Assembly: GCA_964019335.1 (NCBI GenBank)
Contig: OZ025653.1
Location: 186,001 to 250,000 of the forward strand
DNA length: 64,000 nt
Source: Diplonema japonicum
Lineage: Eukaryota > Euglenozoa > Diplonemea > Diplonemida > Diplonemidae
Direction: 5' to 3'
Shown: one piece after another, positions 50,801-59,222 of the stretch
Layout of the letters: each line of letters starts with the position of its first letter
How positions within the stretch are numbered: position 1 is the first letter of the stretch
Made by a program: the position numbers and the translations under genes
The notes under the pieces: generated by a model
What the model saw: the letters and a program-made list of their open reading frames with translations, nothing else
What the model was told of the DNA's origin: nothing
Databases searched by the model: none

Positions 50801-52399
50801 TCATGTTTTGTGTGTCCTTGTCCTTTGCAACTCGTGTTTTCTCGTCTCGAACTTCCCATCTAAGTATATTCCAAGCTGCTTTGGTGTGTTCACGACGAGT
50901 CTGGCTGCTATCGGGCGGATTTCTCGAGGAGGGATAGGGGGCAACGGTGCTTCCATTAACTCAAGAACGGGGCCCTGCCAACCTCGGAGCGATGCTCGTA
51001 AGGCGTCTGTCTGCACAACAGGGGGCGGGGGCTGTGCAGTTATGAGGGTAGGCTGGATACGACGCCTCGGTGGGGGGGGAGTGACTACAAGAGGAGTTAG
51101 CAGTTCAACAGGTCGCTCACTTCGCTCTCTACGTACTTGTGAGACATGTGTCCTCTCGCTCACTGCCTCGGTAGCAACCCTTCTCTTTGCAACATCTTCT
51201 TCGTACTCAATCTTTTCCGCATTGTCCACCGCACTGTAAGAGCCGTAGTCACACACCATGGACTGGGTGATATCGCGCACCATGTCCCACCGCAACTTCC
51301 CTTCTACAGCGTGTGAAGCTTTCGATCTCGCGATCATCTGTAGCCTGTTCTGCAGGATGTTGATATCAAACATGTGCTTTGCATGCTCGGGAGGCACCCG
51401 CTTGCTTGCTATTATTGTTTCTGAGTGCTTCTTTATGGTATGGCGTTTAAGGGTTGGGGCCTTCGATGATGATGACATGGACAACGGATCGGCCTCCTCG
51501 CGTCGGGCCCTTGGCTTGGAACCCTTCTCGAATTGCTCTGGGGTATCACTGCTTTCCTTGGTTTCAAGGAACATTTTAAAATCTGCCAGATCCGCATTGC
51601 CGCTTTTAGCGATGGTTTCCATGCTGATCTCCGCACCAATCGCCCTTGCTGCGTTTAGCCAGTGCACGGCAGCGCTGTCAGGTTCCTTACCTACGTTGCT
51701 GAGGATCCTGAATGTCTCTTCTACACCAGATCGGCTTGCTTCAACTTTTCTACGCCACTTTCGGTACTTCATGATCTTGATCAATGCGTCTAAAGAGATG
51801 GCTTCTTGCCCCTCAGAGAAGTTCACTCTTTTCAACAGGCGGTTCAGCTCCCCGTCGCTGATGTAGCACATCTGGTTTGCTAAGAAGAGGCGTATGCCCG
51901 CTGCGCTGCTTAAATTAACGCCTTCTTCCGCCGCCAAGCGATACAGCCGCTCCACGTACTGCAGCTCGTCGTGCTGCAGGGAGTCAGAGACACCGCGCTG
52001 AAGCCTCACGATGGCTCTCACTGCGACGATCGACCGTTTGAACTTAGTTACAGGGTCCGCCTCTGTCAACTTGAGCAACTGGCCGAACTTAAGAACTGGT
52101 TTTATCTTTGCCCACTTGCAGCTATCTTGTGACACGAAAGTTTGTGCCTTTCGCGTGTGGCCAGCGTTCCGTACCGTGCCCCTAGTGGCAGTGCTGAGGT
52201 TTACCTTCCGCGTCATCTTCACCCTCTTCTCCTTCACAACCTCCTTCGGCTGCACGGGCTGCGTCAACAGCACTGTTTTTCTTGACTTTACCTGCTGCCC
52301 TGTCTTGTACACTTTGCTTGGCCGCAGATTTAAAGAAGCATTGTGCCGCACTTCTGCCATCCCCGCAGGTGTGTTGATGACATTGATCAGGATCGCCAT
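50801..52399 (-). CDS. Hypothetical protein, 532 aa, with degenerate EF-hand-like region
   Basis: The ATG at 52399 lies 2 nt after an ACAACAG. The N-terminal ~110 residues are basic (KTGQQVKSRKTVLL, VVKEKRVKMTRKVNL). Residues ~150-250 are helical with an EF-hand-like arrangement (FLANQMCYISDGELNRLLKR, NFSEGQEAISLDALIKIMKY) that lacks a full set of calcium ligands. The C-terminal third is Pro- and Arg-rich (PPPPRRRIQP, PLPPIPPREIRP). No membrane segment. It is next to an Sfi1-like and an EF-hand protein, so a cytoskeletal role is a guess from context only. Confidence 0.6.
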   Translation of the reverse strand: MAILINVINTPAGMAEVRHNASLNLRPSKVYKTGQQVKSRKTVLLTQPVQPKEVVKEKRVKMTRKVNLSTATRGTVRNAGHTRKAQTFVSQDSCKWAKIKPVLKFGQLLKLTEADPVTKFKRSIVAVRAIVRLQRGVSDSLQHDELQYVERLYRLAAEEGVNLSSAAGIRLFLANQMCYISDGELNRLLKRVNFSEGQEAISLDALIKIMKYRKWRRKVEASRSGVEETFRILSNVGKEPDSAAVHWLNAARAIGAEISMETIAKSGNADLADFKMFLETKESSDTPEQFEKGSKPRARREEADPLSMSSSSKAPTLKRHTIKKHSETIIASKRVPPEHAKHMFDINILQNRLQMIARSKASHAVEGKLRWDMVRDITQSMVCDYGSYSAVDNAEKIEYEEDVAKRRVATEAVSERTHVSQVRRERSERPVELLTPLVVTPPPPRRRIQPTLITAQPPPPVVQTDALRASLRGWQGPVLELMEAPLPPIPPREIRPIAARLVVNTPKQLGIYLDGKFETRKHELQRTRTHKT

Positions 52400-52478
52400 T
52401 CCTGTTGTGCGACTAGAAGGACATGTAACAGACTATAAAACTACTACTAGAAAGGTTCTATGGCAGCTTTGAAGAAAG

Positions 52479-53411
52479 CTAAAACTCAGTCAAGCCTTGC
52501 TGGCGTTTTCGGTGCGCCGATTTGACCTTCCACTGCAGCAAGCACGAGTGTTTCAGTTTGGCCTCCCGAACAGATGTGAAGGCGTTGAGCGCAGCTATGG
52601 CGTAATTCTGCTTCATACTATGCGTAATTTCAGGCATGGAGCCTGTGGAAGATGTGATTGACGTGTCCAAGACCTTCATGGGGACTATGGGGACGGGGGG
52701 GGTCTTGTCAGGGATGGGTGTGACGGTCATTTCTAGATCAGGCTTGTAGGGTGATCTTATTGGCGTTGTCATTGGATAGAGCCTGCCTGCCCGGGTGGGA
52801 GGAGGGCTCTGTTCTGGGGACATCGGCGCTACCCTTGAGACGGGTGTCATCGTGAACTCGCTCACCATGCTGCTCTCCAGCGTGACTGCCTCCCGCCACG
52901 ACAGCGATTTTCCTTCTTCACGTACCATATTCTTCTGGCGCCGTTTATTACTGTTCGACACCGTCCCCGACACCAGTGCGTACCGACGGTGGCACGCTAG
53001 TGCTGTCAGCCGTCTCCACCTAGCGAGATGTGCCTTCTGCAACATCTTTTGTTGAAACGCACGTACGGCTGCTGCCTCCTTCCAGTGTGCGAACAATCGC
53101 CGCGTCTTGTGATGTCCCTCAAGGGCGCGAGATGCTGTCAGCCACTGGTCAGCCGATGCTCGCACCTCCCAACCAATGACAGACTCCGTGTGATGCAGCA
53201 TCGTAGGCACCGCATTGTCACCATCCAAGTACAGCGACGAAGCCTCTGAATACGCCCCGTGTCCTGCCCCACCACACTTGCTGACCTGCGTTACCGCATC
53301 ATCGATGGCATCGCGCACTTCAATGGCATCTGAGGCCAGCTGTTCAAAGCTCGTCTTCCCTGTCACTCTTTTGCGACGCTGCATGTTGGCAAATGCCTCT
53401 TCAATCGACAT
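52479..53411 (-). CDS. Hypothetical protein with Sfi1-like HW/RW repeats, 310 aa
   Basis: I start it at ATG 53411 (MSIEEAFANMQRRKR), which follows AAGCAG ending at 53415; the longer frame is less likely. Three short motifs of the Sfi1 kind are visible: LFAHWKEAAAVRAFQQKM and ARWRRLTALACHRRYA at ~105-150, and LLQWKVKSAHRKR close to the C-terminus. Sfi1 repeats bind centrin at centrosomes and basal bodies. Between them is a disordered, Pro/Thr-rich region with repeated MTP/MSP sites (TMTPVSRVAPMSPEQSP). With only about three repeats the assignment is tentative. The EF-hand protein gene ends only 62 nt upstream. Confidence 0.6.
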   Translation of the reverse strand: MSIEEAFANMQRRKRVTGKTSFEQLASDAIEVRDAIDDAVTQVSKCGGAGHGAYSEASSLYLDGDNAVPTMLHHTESVIGWEVRASADQWLTASRALEGHHKTRRLFAHWKEAAAVRAFQQKMLQKAHLARWRRLTALACHRRYALVSGTVSNSNKRRQKNMVREEGKSLSWREAVTLESSMVSEFTMTPVSRVAPMSPEQSPPPTRAGRLYPMTTPIRSPYKPDLEMTVTPIPDKTPPVPIVPMKVLDTSITSSTGSMPEITHSMKQNYAIAALNAFTSVREAKLKHSCLLQWKVKSAHRKRQQGLTEF

Positions 53412-53473
53412 TTTCTGCTTACCCTTTGTATGTACTTGTGTGTGTACCAACAAAGAGGTATACAGTCTACGGC

Positions 53474-55012
53474 TTATGAGAACCACATCTTTTTGTGCTT
53501 CATTTTCTCTTGTGCAGCTTGTTTCCCCTTCAAAAAAGCATTCATCAAGTGTGACACGGGCACATTGCTGGCGAGTCGAGATATAAACCGAACGAACTCC
53601 TCCCTGTCGAGCTCCCCAGACTCATCGACGTCGACCTCTTTAAACATGGTGCGGATGTCTTCGTGCGAGTAGTTCATTTTGATGTTCAGTTTCCGCAGCG
53701 CATAGATCTGTGAACAGTCCAGCTGCAGCGTCCTCACAAGCCCCGAGATCTCGTTGATGGACAAGGCCTTGTCACCGTCCGTGTCCAGCAGGTCGAAGAG
53801 CTTCCCCATGCAATGGAGACGGAAGTGCTTCATCATCTGTCTCGCTGAGATCTTCAAGGCGCTCTCGAGCTGCTTCAAGAGAGCAAGGAATTCCTCGTTC
53901 TCAATAGTACCCGAACCATCCTTGTCGCACACCTTGAACATGGTTGACAGCTTTATATCTGAAGGCGGGTCGGGCAACGTGCCTGTGAACGCCTTCACCT
54001 CTTGGAAGTCGATGTTGCCGTCGTTGTTCACATCGATGAACATGAACACCTCATCCATGATGCGCGCCAGCTCCAGCTCGCTCGACACAGCAGTGAGCTC
54101 CTCCTCCTCTTCCTCCGCACCGAAGTTCCCTACCAGAGGTGCACCAGGCGTGAAGGGCGACGAGATGGGCGACACGGTGCACTCGCTCTTCATCGGGGAC
54201 ACCGGTGATGCAGGGCTCTCAACGATGTCCTCATTGTGCCCGTGGAACCTGTTTCGGCCCCGCGGCACGTGGCTCCGCATTACTGTGTATTGCATAATGT
54301 CAGGGTCCCGTTCGCGCAAGGGGCGCATCGGGAGCATCAGATCCGATGCCTGTGCTTCGCCGCGCAGTGTTTCGTTCGCCAGCACTGTCTGCGCGGTCTC
54401 TTGGATGCGCTCACGCTGCGTCCCTATTTCAAGCTTCCGTTTCACCTCAGCAGAAATGGCATCCTTGAAACGTACAGACCTGCGCACCTCAGCAGCTAGC
54501 CCACGTACCTTTTGCAAATTTGTCATGCACCGTTTCTCCTTCATCGCACTCAGCTTCTGCAGCCTTTCCCTCTCGACTTCGATGGCACGCTCGAGCTCTT
54601 GATTCTCTTGCGTCAACAGTTTGTCATAAGCAGAGGTCTCCTCCGACTCCAGGCCATCGCACAGGGTGCCCAGCGTGTCGAGGACGCCACCCAACTTCTC
54701 GGCGTTCTGCATGGCGCTGCTGTCCATGCAGATGTTGTACCCATCGTGCACGCCGTCCTGGAAGTGGTACGCCACTGTCCCCCCGTGGTCGGGGAAGAGC
54801 TCCACCGTGTGCAGCGGCACATGCACCACAGTCGCTATCTCTGTTTCGGACTCCTCGGCATACTGCGGCACCGCAATGGGCTGCAGCTTGGGGGGCGGCA
54901 CACGCAACGGCTGCCTGGTAGTCACACCGCCTGCAGGTGCGCTGTATCGCCTCTTGTCAACAGCACGCTCGGAGGGCGACGTGGACCCTGCGCTCACAGT
55001 GTTGAGCTGCAT
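53474..55012 (-). CDS. Calcium-binding protein with four EF-hands and N-terminal coiled coil, 512 aa
   Basis: Residues ~125-215 form a coiled coil (NQELERAIEVERERLQKLSA). The C-terminal half has four EF-hand loops: DVNNDGNIDFQE (327-338), DKDGSGTIENEE (363-374), DTDGDKALSINE (410-421) and DVDESGELDREE (461-472). Loops 1, 2 and 4 have complete ligand patterns with Glu at position 12. The third has Ala at position 7, where the ligand is a backbone carbonyl, so it is probably still competent. A Ser/Pro-rich linker (ESPASPVSPMKSECTVSPIS) with SP sites separates the halves. The start is 5 nt after a CACCACAG ending at 55018. The role is calcium sensing, partner unknown. Confidence 0.85.
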   Translation of the reverse strand: MQLNTVSAGSTSPSERAVDKRRYSAPAGGVTTRQPLRVPPPKLQPIAVPQYAEESETEIATVVHVPLHTVELFPDHGGTVAYHFQDGVHDGYNICMDSSAMQNAEKLGGVLDTLGTLCDGLESEETSAYDKLLTQENQELERAIEVERERLQKLSAMKEKRCMTNLQKVRGLAAEVRRSVRFKDAISAEVKRKLEIGTQRERIQETAQTVLANETLRGEAQASDLMLPMRPLRERDPDIMQYTVMRSHVPRGRNRFHGHNEDIVESPASPVSPMKSECTVSPISSPFTPGAPLVGNFGAEEEEEELTAVSSELELARIMDEVFMFIDVNNDGNIDFQEVKAFTGTLPDPPSDIKLSTMFKVCDKDGSGTIENEEFLALLKQLESALKISARQMMKHFRLHCMGKLFDLLDTDGDKALSINEISGLVRTLQLDCSQIYALRKLNIKMNYSHEDIRTMFKEVDVDESGELDREEFVRFISRLASNVPVSHLMNAFLKGKQAAQEKMKHKKMWFS

Positions 55013-55070
55013 CTGTCCTGTGGTGCGGTGTCATGGAACTTATTCAATTTTCATTCTTTTCTCAAATAGT

Positions 55071-55682
55071 CTATAGCTTTTCACGCTGAGCCTTGACGAA
55101 CTCCTTGAGGCTCTTTCTCACGGGGGCGAAGGAGGGCATGAGGTGCCCACCTTCATGCACGACGGTAGTGGGGTTGACGAAGGTGTCGGCTACCATCTTG
55201 CTGCGCTCGGCAGGGATGATGGCGTCGGAGGTGCCGTAGCAGTGGAAGGAAGGGATGTCGATAGGCCCGTTGATAGTGAAGGCCGGGTCTTTGGAGGAAG
55301 GGGCACTGAAGAGGATAGCGAAGTTGAAGGTGACGAAGGGGGGGAGGGCGCCTTTGGATACCTGTTCAGCGAGAAGGTGTGCCATCACAGCACCCATGGA
55401 GAATCCCCACACTCCATCGAAAGGCCCTTCCTCTTCAAAGACCTTCACAATGTTTGCGAGACCACGCTCAACACCAGAGTACTTACTCACGTCACTCGTG
55501 ACTGCTTCAAAATCATAATGAGTCTGCTCTCCTTTTGCATTCTTAATAGGGCTTTCATATTTATGGAATTCCGCCATTTTCTTTATCTCGGATCTCAGGG
55601 CACCACATTTCATTGCCATTTCTTCCCCCGTCTGAGCATGGCCGTGAAGCATCAGTAGGCGAAGCTTCCGAGGAACAGACAT
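55071..55682 (-). CDS. FSH-family serine hydrolase (OVCA2/FSH1-like)
   Basis: The product is 203 residues with an alpha/beta-hydrolase fold. N-terminal RKLRLLMLHGHAQTGEEM is the family start with the oxyanion region; the nucleophile elbow is GFSMGA (Ser95), the acid is Asp153 in YGTSDAIIP and the base His180 in HEGGHLMP. All three catalytic residues are in place, and length is normal. FSH hydrolases cleave small esters; substrate unknown. The ATG at 55682 follows an A-rich leader with no CAG nearby; the upstream frame is poly-Phe/Lys and is rejected. It is the first gene of the 44.7-55.7 kb block in transcription order, 58 nt before the EF-hand gene. Confidence 0.85.
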   Translation of the reverse strand: MSVPRKLRLLMLHGHAQTGEEMAMKCGALRSEIKKMAEFHKYESPIKNAKGEQTHYDFEAVTSDVSKYSGVERGLANIVKVFEEEGPFDGVWGFSMGAVMAHLLAEQVSKGALPPFVTFNFAILFSAPSSKDPAFTINGPIDIPSFHCYGTSDAIIPAERSKMVADTFVNPTTVVHEGGHLMPSFAPVRKSLKEFVKAQREKL

Positions 55683-56069
55683 GTTGTTGTTGTCTTTTCT
55701 TTTTTTTTTTTTTATTTCTCGCTTTTTTGGGGGAATGAAAAAAAAGAAAATTAAAAATAAAAATTGAGGGGGGGGAGGGGGGAAGAAAAAAAAAAGACGG
55801 AGGATAATAGTAATAGAAGAATTTTGGTATAATGAAAAAAAAAGGAACCAAAGGGGGATCATCGATACAAGAGAACAAAGAAGGGGCGTTTCAAAGAGCA
55901 GAAGAACGGAGAATAAAAACAAAAAATTATAAAAAAAAAAAAAAAAAAAAAACCTATTCTGTCTGCGTCGCCCGCCTTCCACGTAGGTTCAAAAAGGAGG
56001 GAAATGAAAAAATTGGAAGAAAAAAAAAATGAAGGGGGAAAAAAAAAGGGGGGGGGGAAAAAATATGAG
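55683..56069. other. Homopolymer-rich spacer upstream of the hydrolase gene
   Basis: About 390 nt of A-, T- and G-rich runs with no frame of coding character. It contains the A-rich leader of the hydrolase gene. Confidence 0.65.
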
Positions 56070-56343
56070 TTAAAGGAGGCCGGTGTTGGCGGCGCCCAGC
56101 ACAAGAACTGTCTACTTGATTACAGGGCGCACCGCGGCCGAGTTGTAGCTTCTTCTGCGTTCCGCGTCGTGTCCTTAATGCGTCTGGTGTACAGCTCAAC
56201 CCCAGCCGGTGCGTCCCGGGTAACCAAGATTCTGCGCTCGTGCAGTTTGCTGCCTGTTCGTCACCCTGAGCATCTGCATTATGTTCTTCCACTCGGGCGC
56301 TACCGGTGATGACCGACGAGGAGGTCAACAGCGAACAACACAT
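56070..56343 (-). CDS. Doubtful small ORF in a non-repetitive island
   Basis: A 260-nt patch of balanced composition stands out between homopolymer runs. On the minus strand an ATG at 56343 follows directly on CATCAG and opens MCCSLLTSSSVITGSA. Unspliced, the frame runs on into poly-Pro/Phe from homopolymers (stop at 55954). If a GTGCGC...GACAG intron of about 25 nt near 56125 is removed, the frame ends at a TAA at 56072-56070. Both models are guesses, and the patch could instead be non-coding RNA. No family is recognised. Confidence 0.25.
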
Positions 56344-56385
56344 CTGATGTTTTTCTTATATTTTCATGTTATCCCCACCACCTGG

Positions 56386-56419
<34 letters not shown>

Positions 56420-56927
56420 AGGACCAAAACTAAGGAGAAAAAAAAAGGAAAAAAAAAGGGAGGCAGAGAAAAGTTTAAAAGTAAAAAAAAAAAAAAAAAA
56501 ATTGATTCTTCATTTTTTTTTCCCTCCCTTATTTTTTCCCCTCCCACTCTGCCCCCCCATTTTCTTTTTTTTTTTTTCTTTTTCTATTTCTCTTTTTTTT
56601 TATTATTTATATATTTCTTTCTGTAACTACATAGAAGTAAGCCACCCCCTACCCCCCCCAAAAAAATAATAAAAATTGGGATTCCCTTGTTTGAACACAG
56701 GGTTCAACTTGATAGTTATTCGCGGTGTGATATATATATTATCACAGAAAAACACATCTCAACGTAAAAACAACACCCACTTTGAAGACAACCTCCCGGT
56801 GGTGTGAGTCCTATCTATTAATGCTGCTTACTGGTTTTCATTTCTTGCAGAATTCTTTATTTTTTATTTTTTTTAAAAAAAAAACTCCTCCCTCCCCCCC
56901 CCCCCCCCCCCATTCCCCTTTTTTTTC
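56344..56927. other. Homopolymer-rich gap with two hairpins
   Basis: Mostly A, T and C runs, including C18 at 56894-56911. Near 56693-56715 TTGAAC and GTTCAA flank a five-nt loop, and near 56728-56750 TGTGATA pairs with TATCACA around an AT loop. No gene is supported. Confidence 0.6.
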
Positions 56928-57438
56928 TCAGCTACAAAGATCGTCATCACCAGTGGAGTTTAAGTGGCTGTGCTCCATCATATACCGAGTATGGAGCATT
57001 TCTACGTAGATCACTGCATCCATCTGGGAAAAAAAACTTTTTTTTTTTTTTTTTTTTTTTAACGTGTACCTCCTTGTCCCTTGGCAAGCCGAGCCGTGTA
57101 TCATCAGGTATGAAGGCGGTTGGGGAATACCGGGGAGGTGAGCATGGCATGGCAAGGGGAGATCCTTTTTCATCATCAGTACATTCGTCGATACCGTCCA
57201 GCCGCTTCGGAGTGCTTCCTAGGGAGCTTGACTCTTCGCCTTCTGTCTCGACTTCCACCACCCTGACTGGTGTGGGCTCGCCTTCAGTCCTTGCGACATC
57301 TTTTTCACTTTCCGCTTCTCGTTTTTCGCTCGTTTTTGCAATACTCGCTTGCGCTTTTGGTGTGCTGGATTGTTTAGCAGTCTGCTTCTTCGGTGGTTGC
57401 TGAACTGAACTATGCGGTGACGATGAGCAGCAACCCAT
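56928..57438 (-). CDS. Small, probably N-myristoylated and palmitoylated protein (2 exons)
   Basis: Exons 57438-57070 and 57023-56928 join to 154 residues. The N-terminus MGCCSSSPHSSVQQPPKKQ has Gly2 and Ser6 of a myristoylation signal and two cysteines for palmitoylation, so attachment to the inner face of a membrane is likely. The rest is low-complexity, charged and Ser/Pro-rich (KTSEKREAESEKDVART, EVETEGEESSSLGSTPK). The 46-nt intron (57069-57024) has donor GTACAC, a long A run then T run, and CCCAG; leaving it in would put poly-Lys and Phe into the protein. Exon 2 encodes MDAVIYVEMLHTRYMMEHSH and a stop. A CTTCAG lies at 57448, 9 nt before the ATG. Function unknown. Confidence 0.65.
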
Positions 57439-57976
57439 CAACCCTTCCTGAAGGGCCTTGACCCACTTTCTCCCCCTCCCCCCTCCCCCCTTTCCCTCTC
57501 CTTTTTTTTTTTGTAATGTTAAGCATGATTGGTGTTAAGGGGAGTGGTGGTGATTGAAAAAAAAAAAAAAATGCAAAATTTTTATTGCGGGTGTCTTTTT
57601 TTTTTTTTTTTTTTTTTAAATTCGAAAGACAAAAAAAAAAAAAAAAAAGGAGGTAGCATTGGGGTTTAAAAAAAAAATGAATAAAAAAGAGAGAAAAGAG
57701 AAAAAAAGAGAGAGATTTTTTAGTAAAAAAAAAAAAAAAATACAAAAAAAAAAAAACAAAAAAAAAGGGGGAGATGTACTTGGATGGAGGGGTGATCAGT
57801 CAGTGCCTGGTACACTCCTCACCCCCTCTCCTCTTTTCTTTTGTTGTTTTTGTTTTTTTTTTCCTTCTTCCATCTGTTTCTTTCATTTATTTGTTTATCC
57901 TTCCTTTTAATTTCTTCATGTTTTCGGTGAATTCTCAGGAATTTCTTTTTTTTTTTGATCCCCGCTTTCTACAGCG

Positions 57977-58011
<35 letters not shown>

Positions 58012-58749
58012 GTGGGATATGGGCAAGGATGCTGGAAGAAAGCACCTACGGGGCGGAAGGTGAATGGGAAAATAACACTAGAAACCAAATGTCTTCTTTT
58101 TTTTTGGGGAAAAAAAAAAAAGAATAAAATTTCTCATTATTCTGTACCCCTCTTAATGCTATGCCTATATAGTTAAATAAAGAAGATCCGGAGAGAAAAC
58201 AAAGATGAAGGAAGGCTGAAAGAAGAACCTATTCTTTAGCATCAAGCACTGCTAGTGGTCACGGAATATAAAAAGGGGGTGAACGGGGGGGGTGGGGAGA
58301 AACGAAAAAAAAAAGAAAAAGGAAAACACTGCTAACTTGACCCCTCAGACCTGCTTTTTGTACCTTCTGACCCAGGCTCCCCAACAGATCCTGGTTACCC
58401 AGGGGGGGGTTTTCCCCCCCTCTTTTCTGCCGAATTGTTAAGGAAGATGGTGCATTGGTGACTTAAAGCGGGCATTTAAAAAAAAACCGGGAGTCAAAGT
58501 TAGCACTCCACTCTCCCCCCCCCCCTTTTTTTCTACTCGGCTTTATTATTCTGTCGGTTGTAAAATAACAAATCTCGCCCTTTATTCCTATTTTTTCCTC
58601 CTCCTTTAAAAAAAAATCTCTTCTCTCTCTCTCTCTCATTAAAAAAAAAAAAAAGAGAATCTTTCGCAAAAAAAAAAAAAAAATCGGAGCTAGATAGGAG
58701 GGTGAGGTAAACCTCTTTTATTCTCTCTTTTTTTTTTTATTTCCTAGGT

Positions 58750-58789
<40 letters not shown>

Positions 58790-59194
58790 TTTATAAGGGT
58801 TGAAGGGAGGGAATGGGAAGTATAAAAGAAGAAAAAAAAAAACAACATTTTCGCATCTTTAGCATTAAAAACTCCTAATTCTTTCTTAAATCCTTGTATG
58901 CTTTTTATCACTTTTATCAAAAGAAGCGCTTGTAGTCTATGTATACCCCAAGCATGCGGCTTCTTTTTTTTTTTAAATCCAAAAATTACACCTTTTTTTT
59001 AAAAAAAGAACGAAAACGAGATGCGTTAAATGGAAAAAAAAAAACCCCCCTCGACTTTAGATGTATCCAAAAGAACGGCGGTGTAAACACATTTCCTTAA
59101 ATTAAATAGGACTCCTTTTCCAAATGAATGAAAAAAAAAAGAAAAAGACATTTAAAGGTACCTGCGGTATGTGGCAGGACGCCTGAATAAAAAA

Positions 59195-59222
59195 GGGGAG
59201 GGGAGGGGAGGGGAGGGGAGGG
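59195..59222 (+). repeat. (GGGGA)n tract, potential G-quadruplex
   Basis: Five tandem GGGGA units plus a trailing GG run on the plus strand. It fulfils the four-G-tract rule for an intramolecular quadruplex. Confidence 0.9.

Noticed and set aside
59195-59222. Telomeric repeat
   Set aside because: The GGGGA unit is short, internal and unlike the TTAGGG-type repeats expected here.
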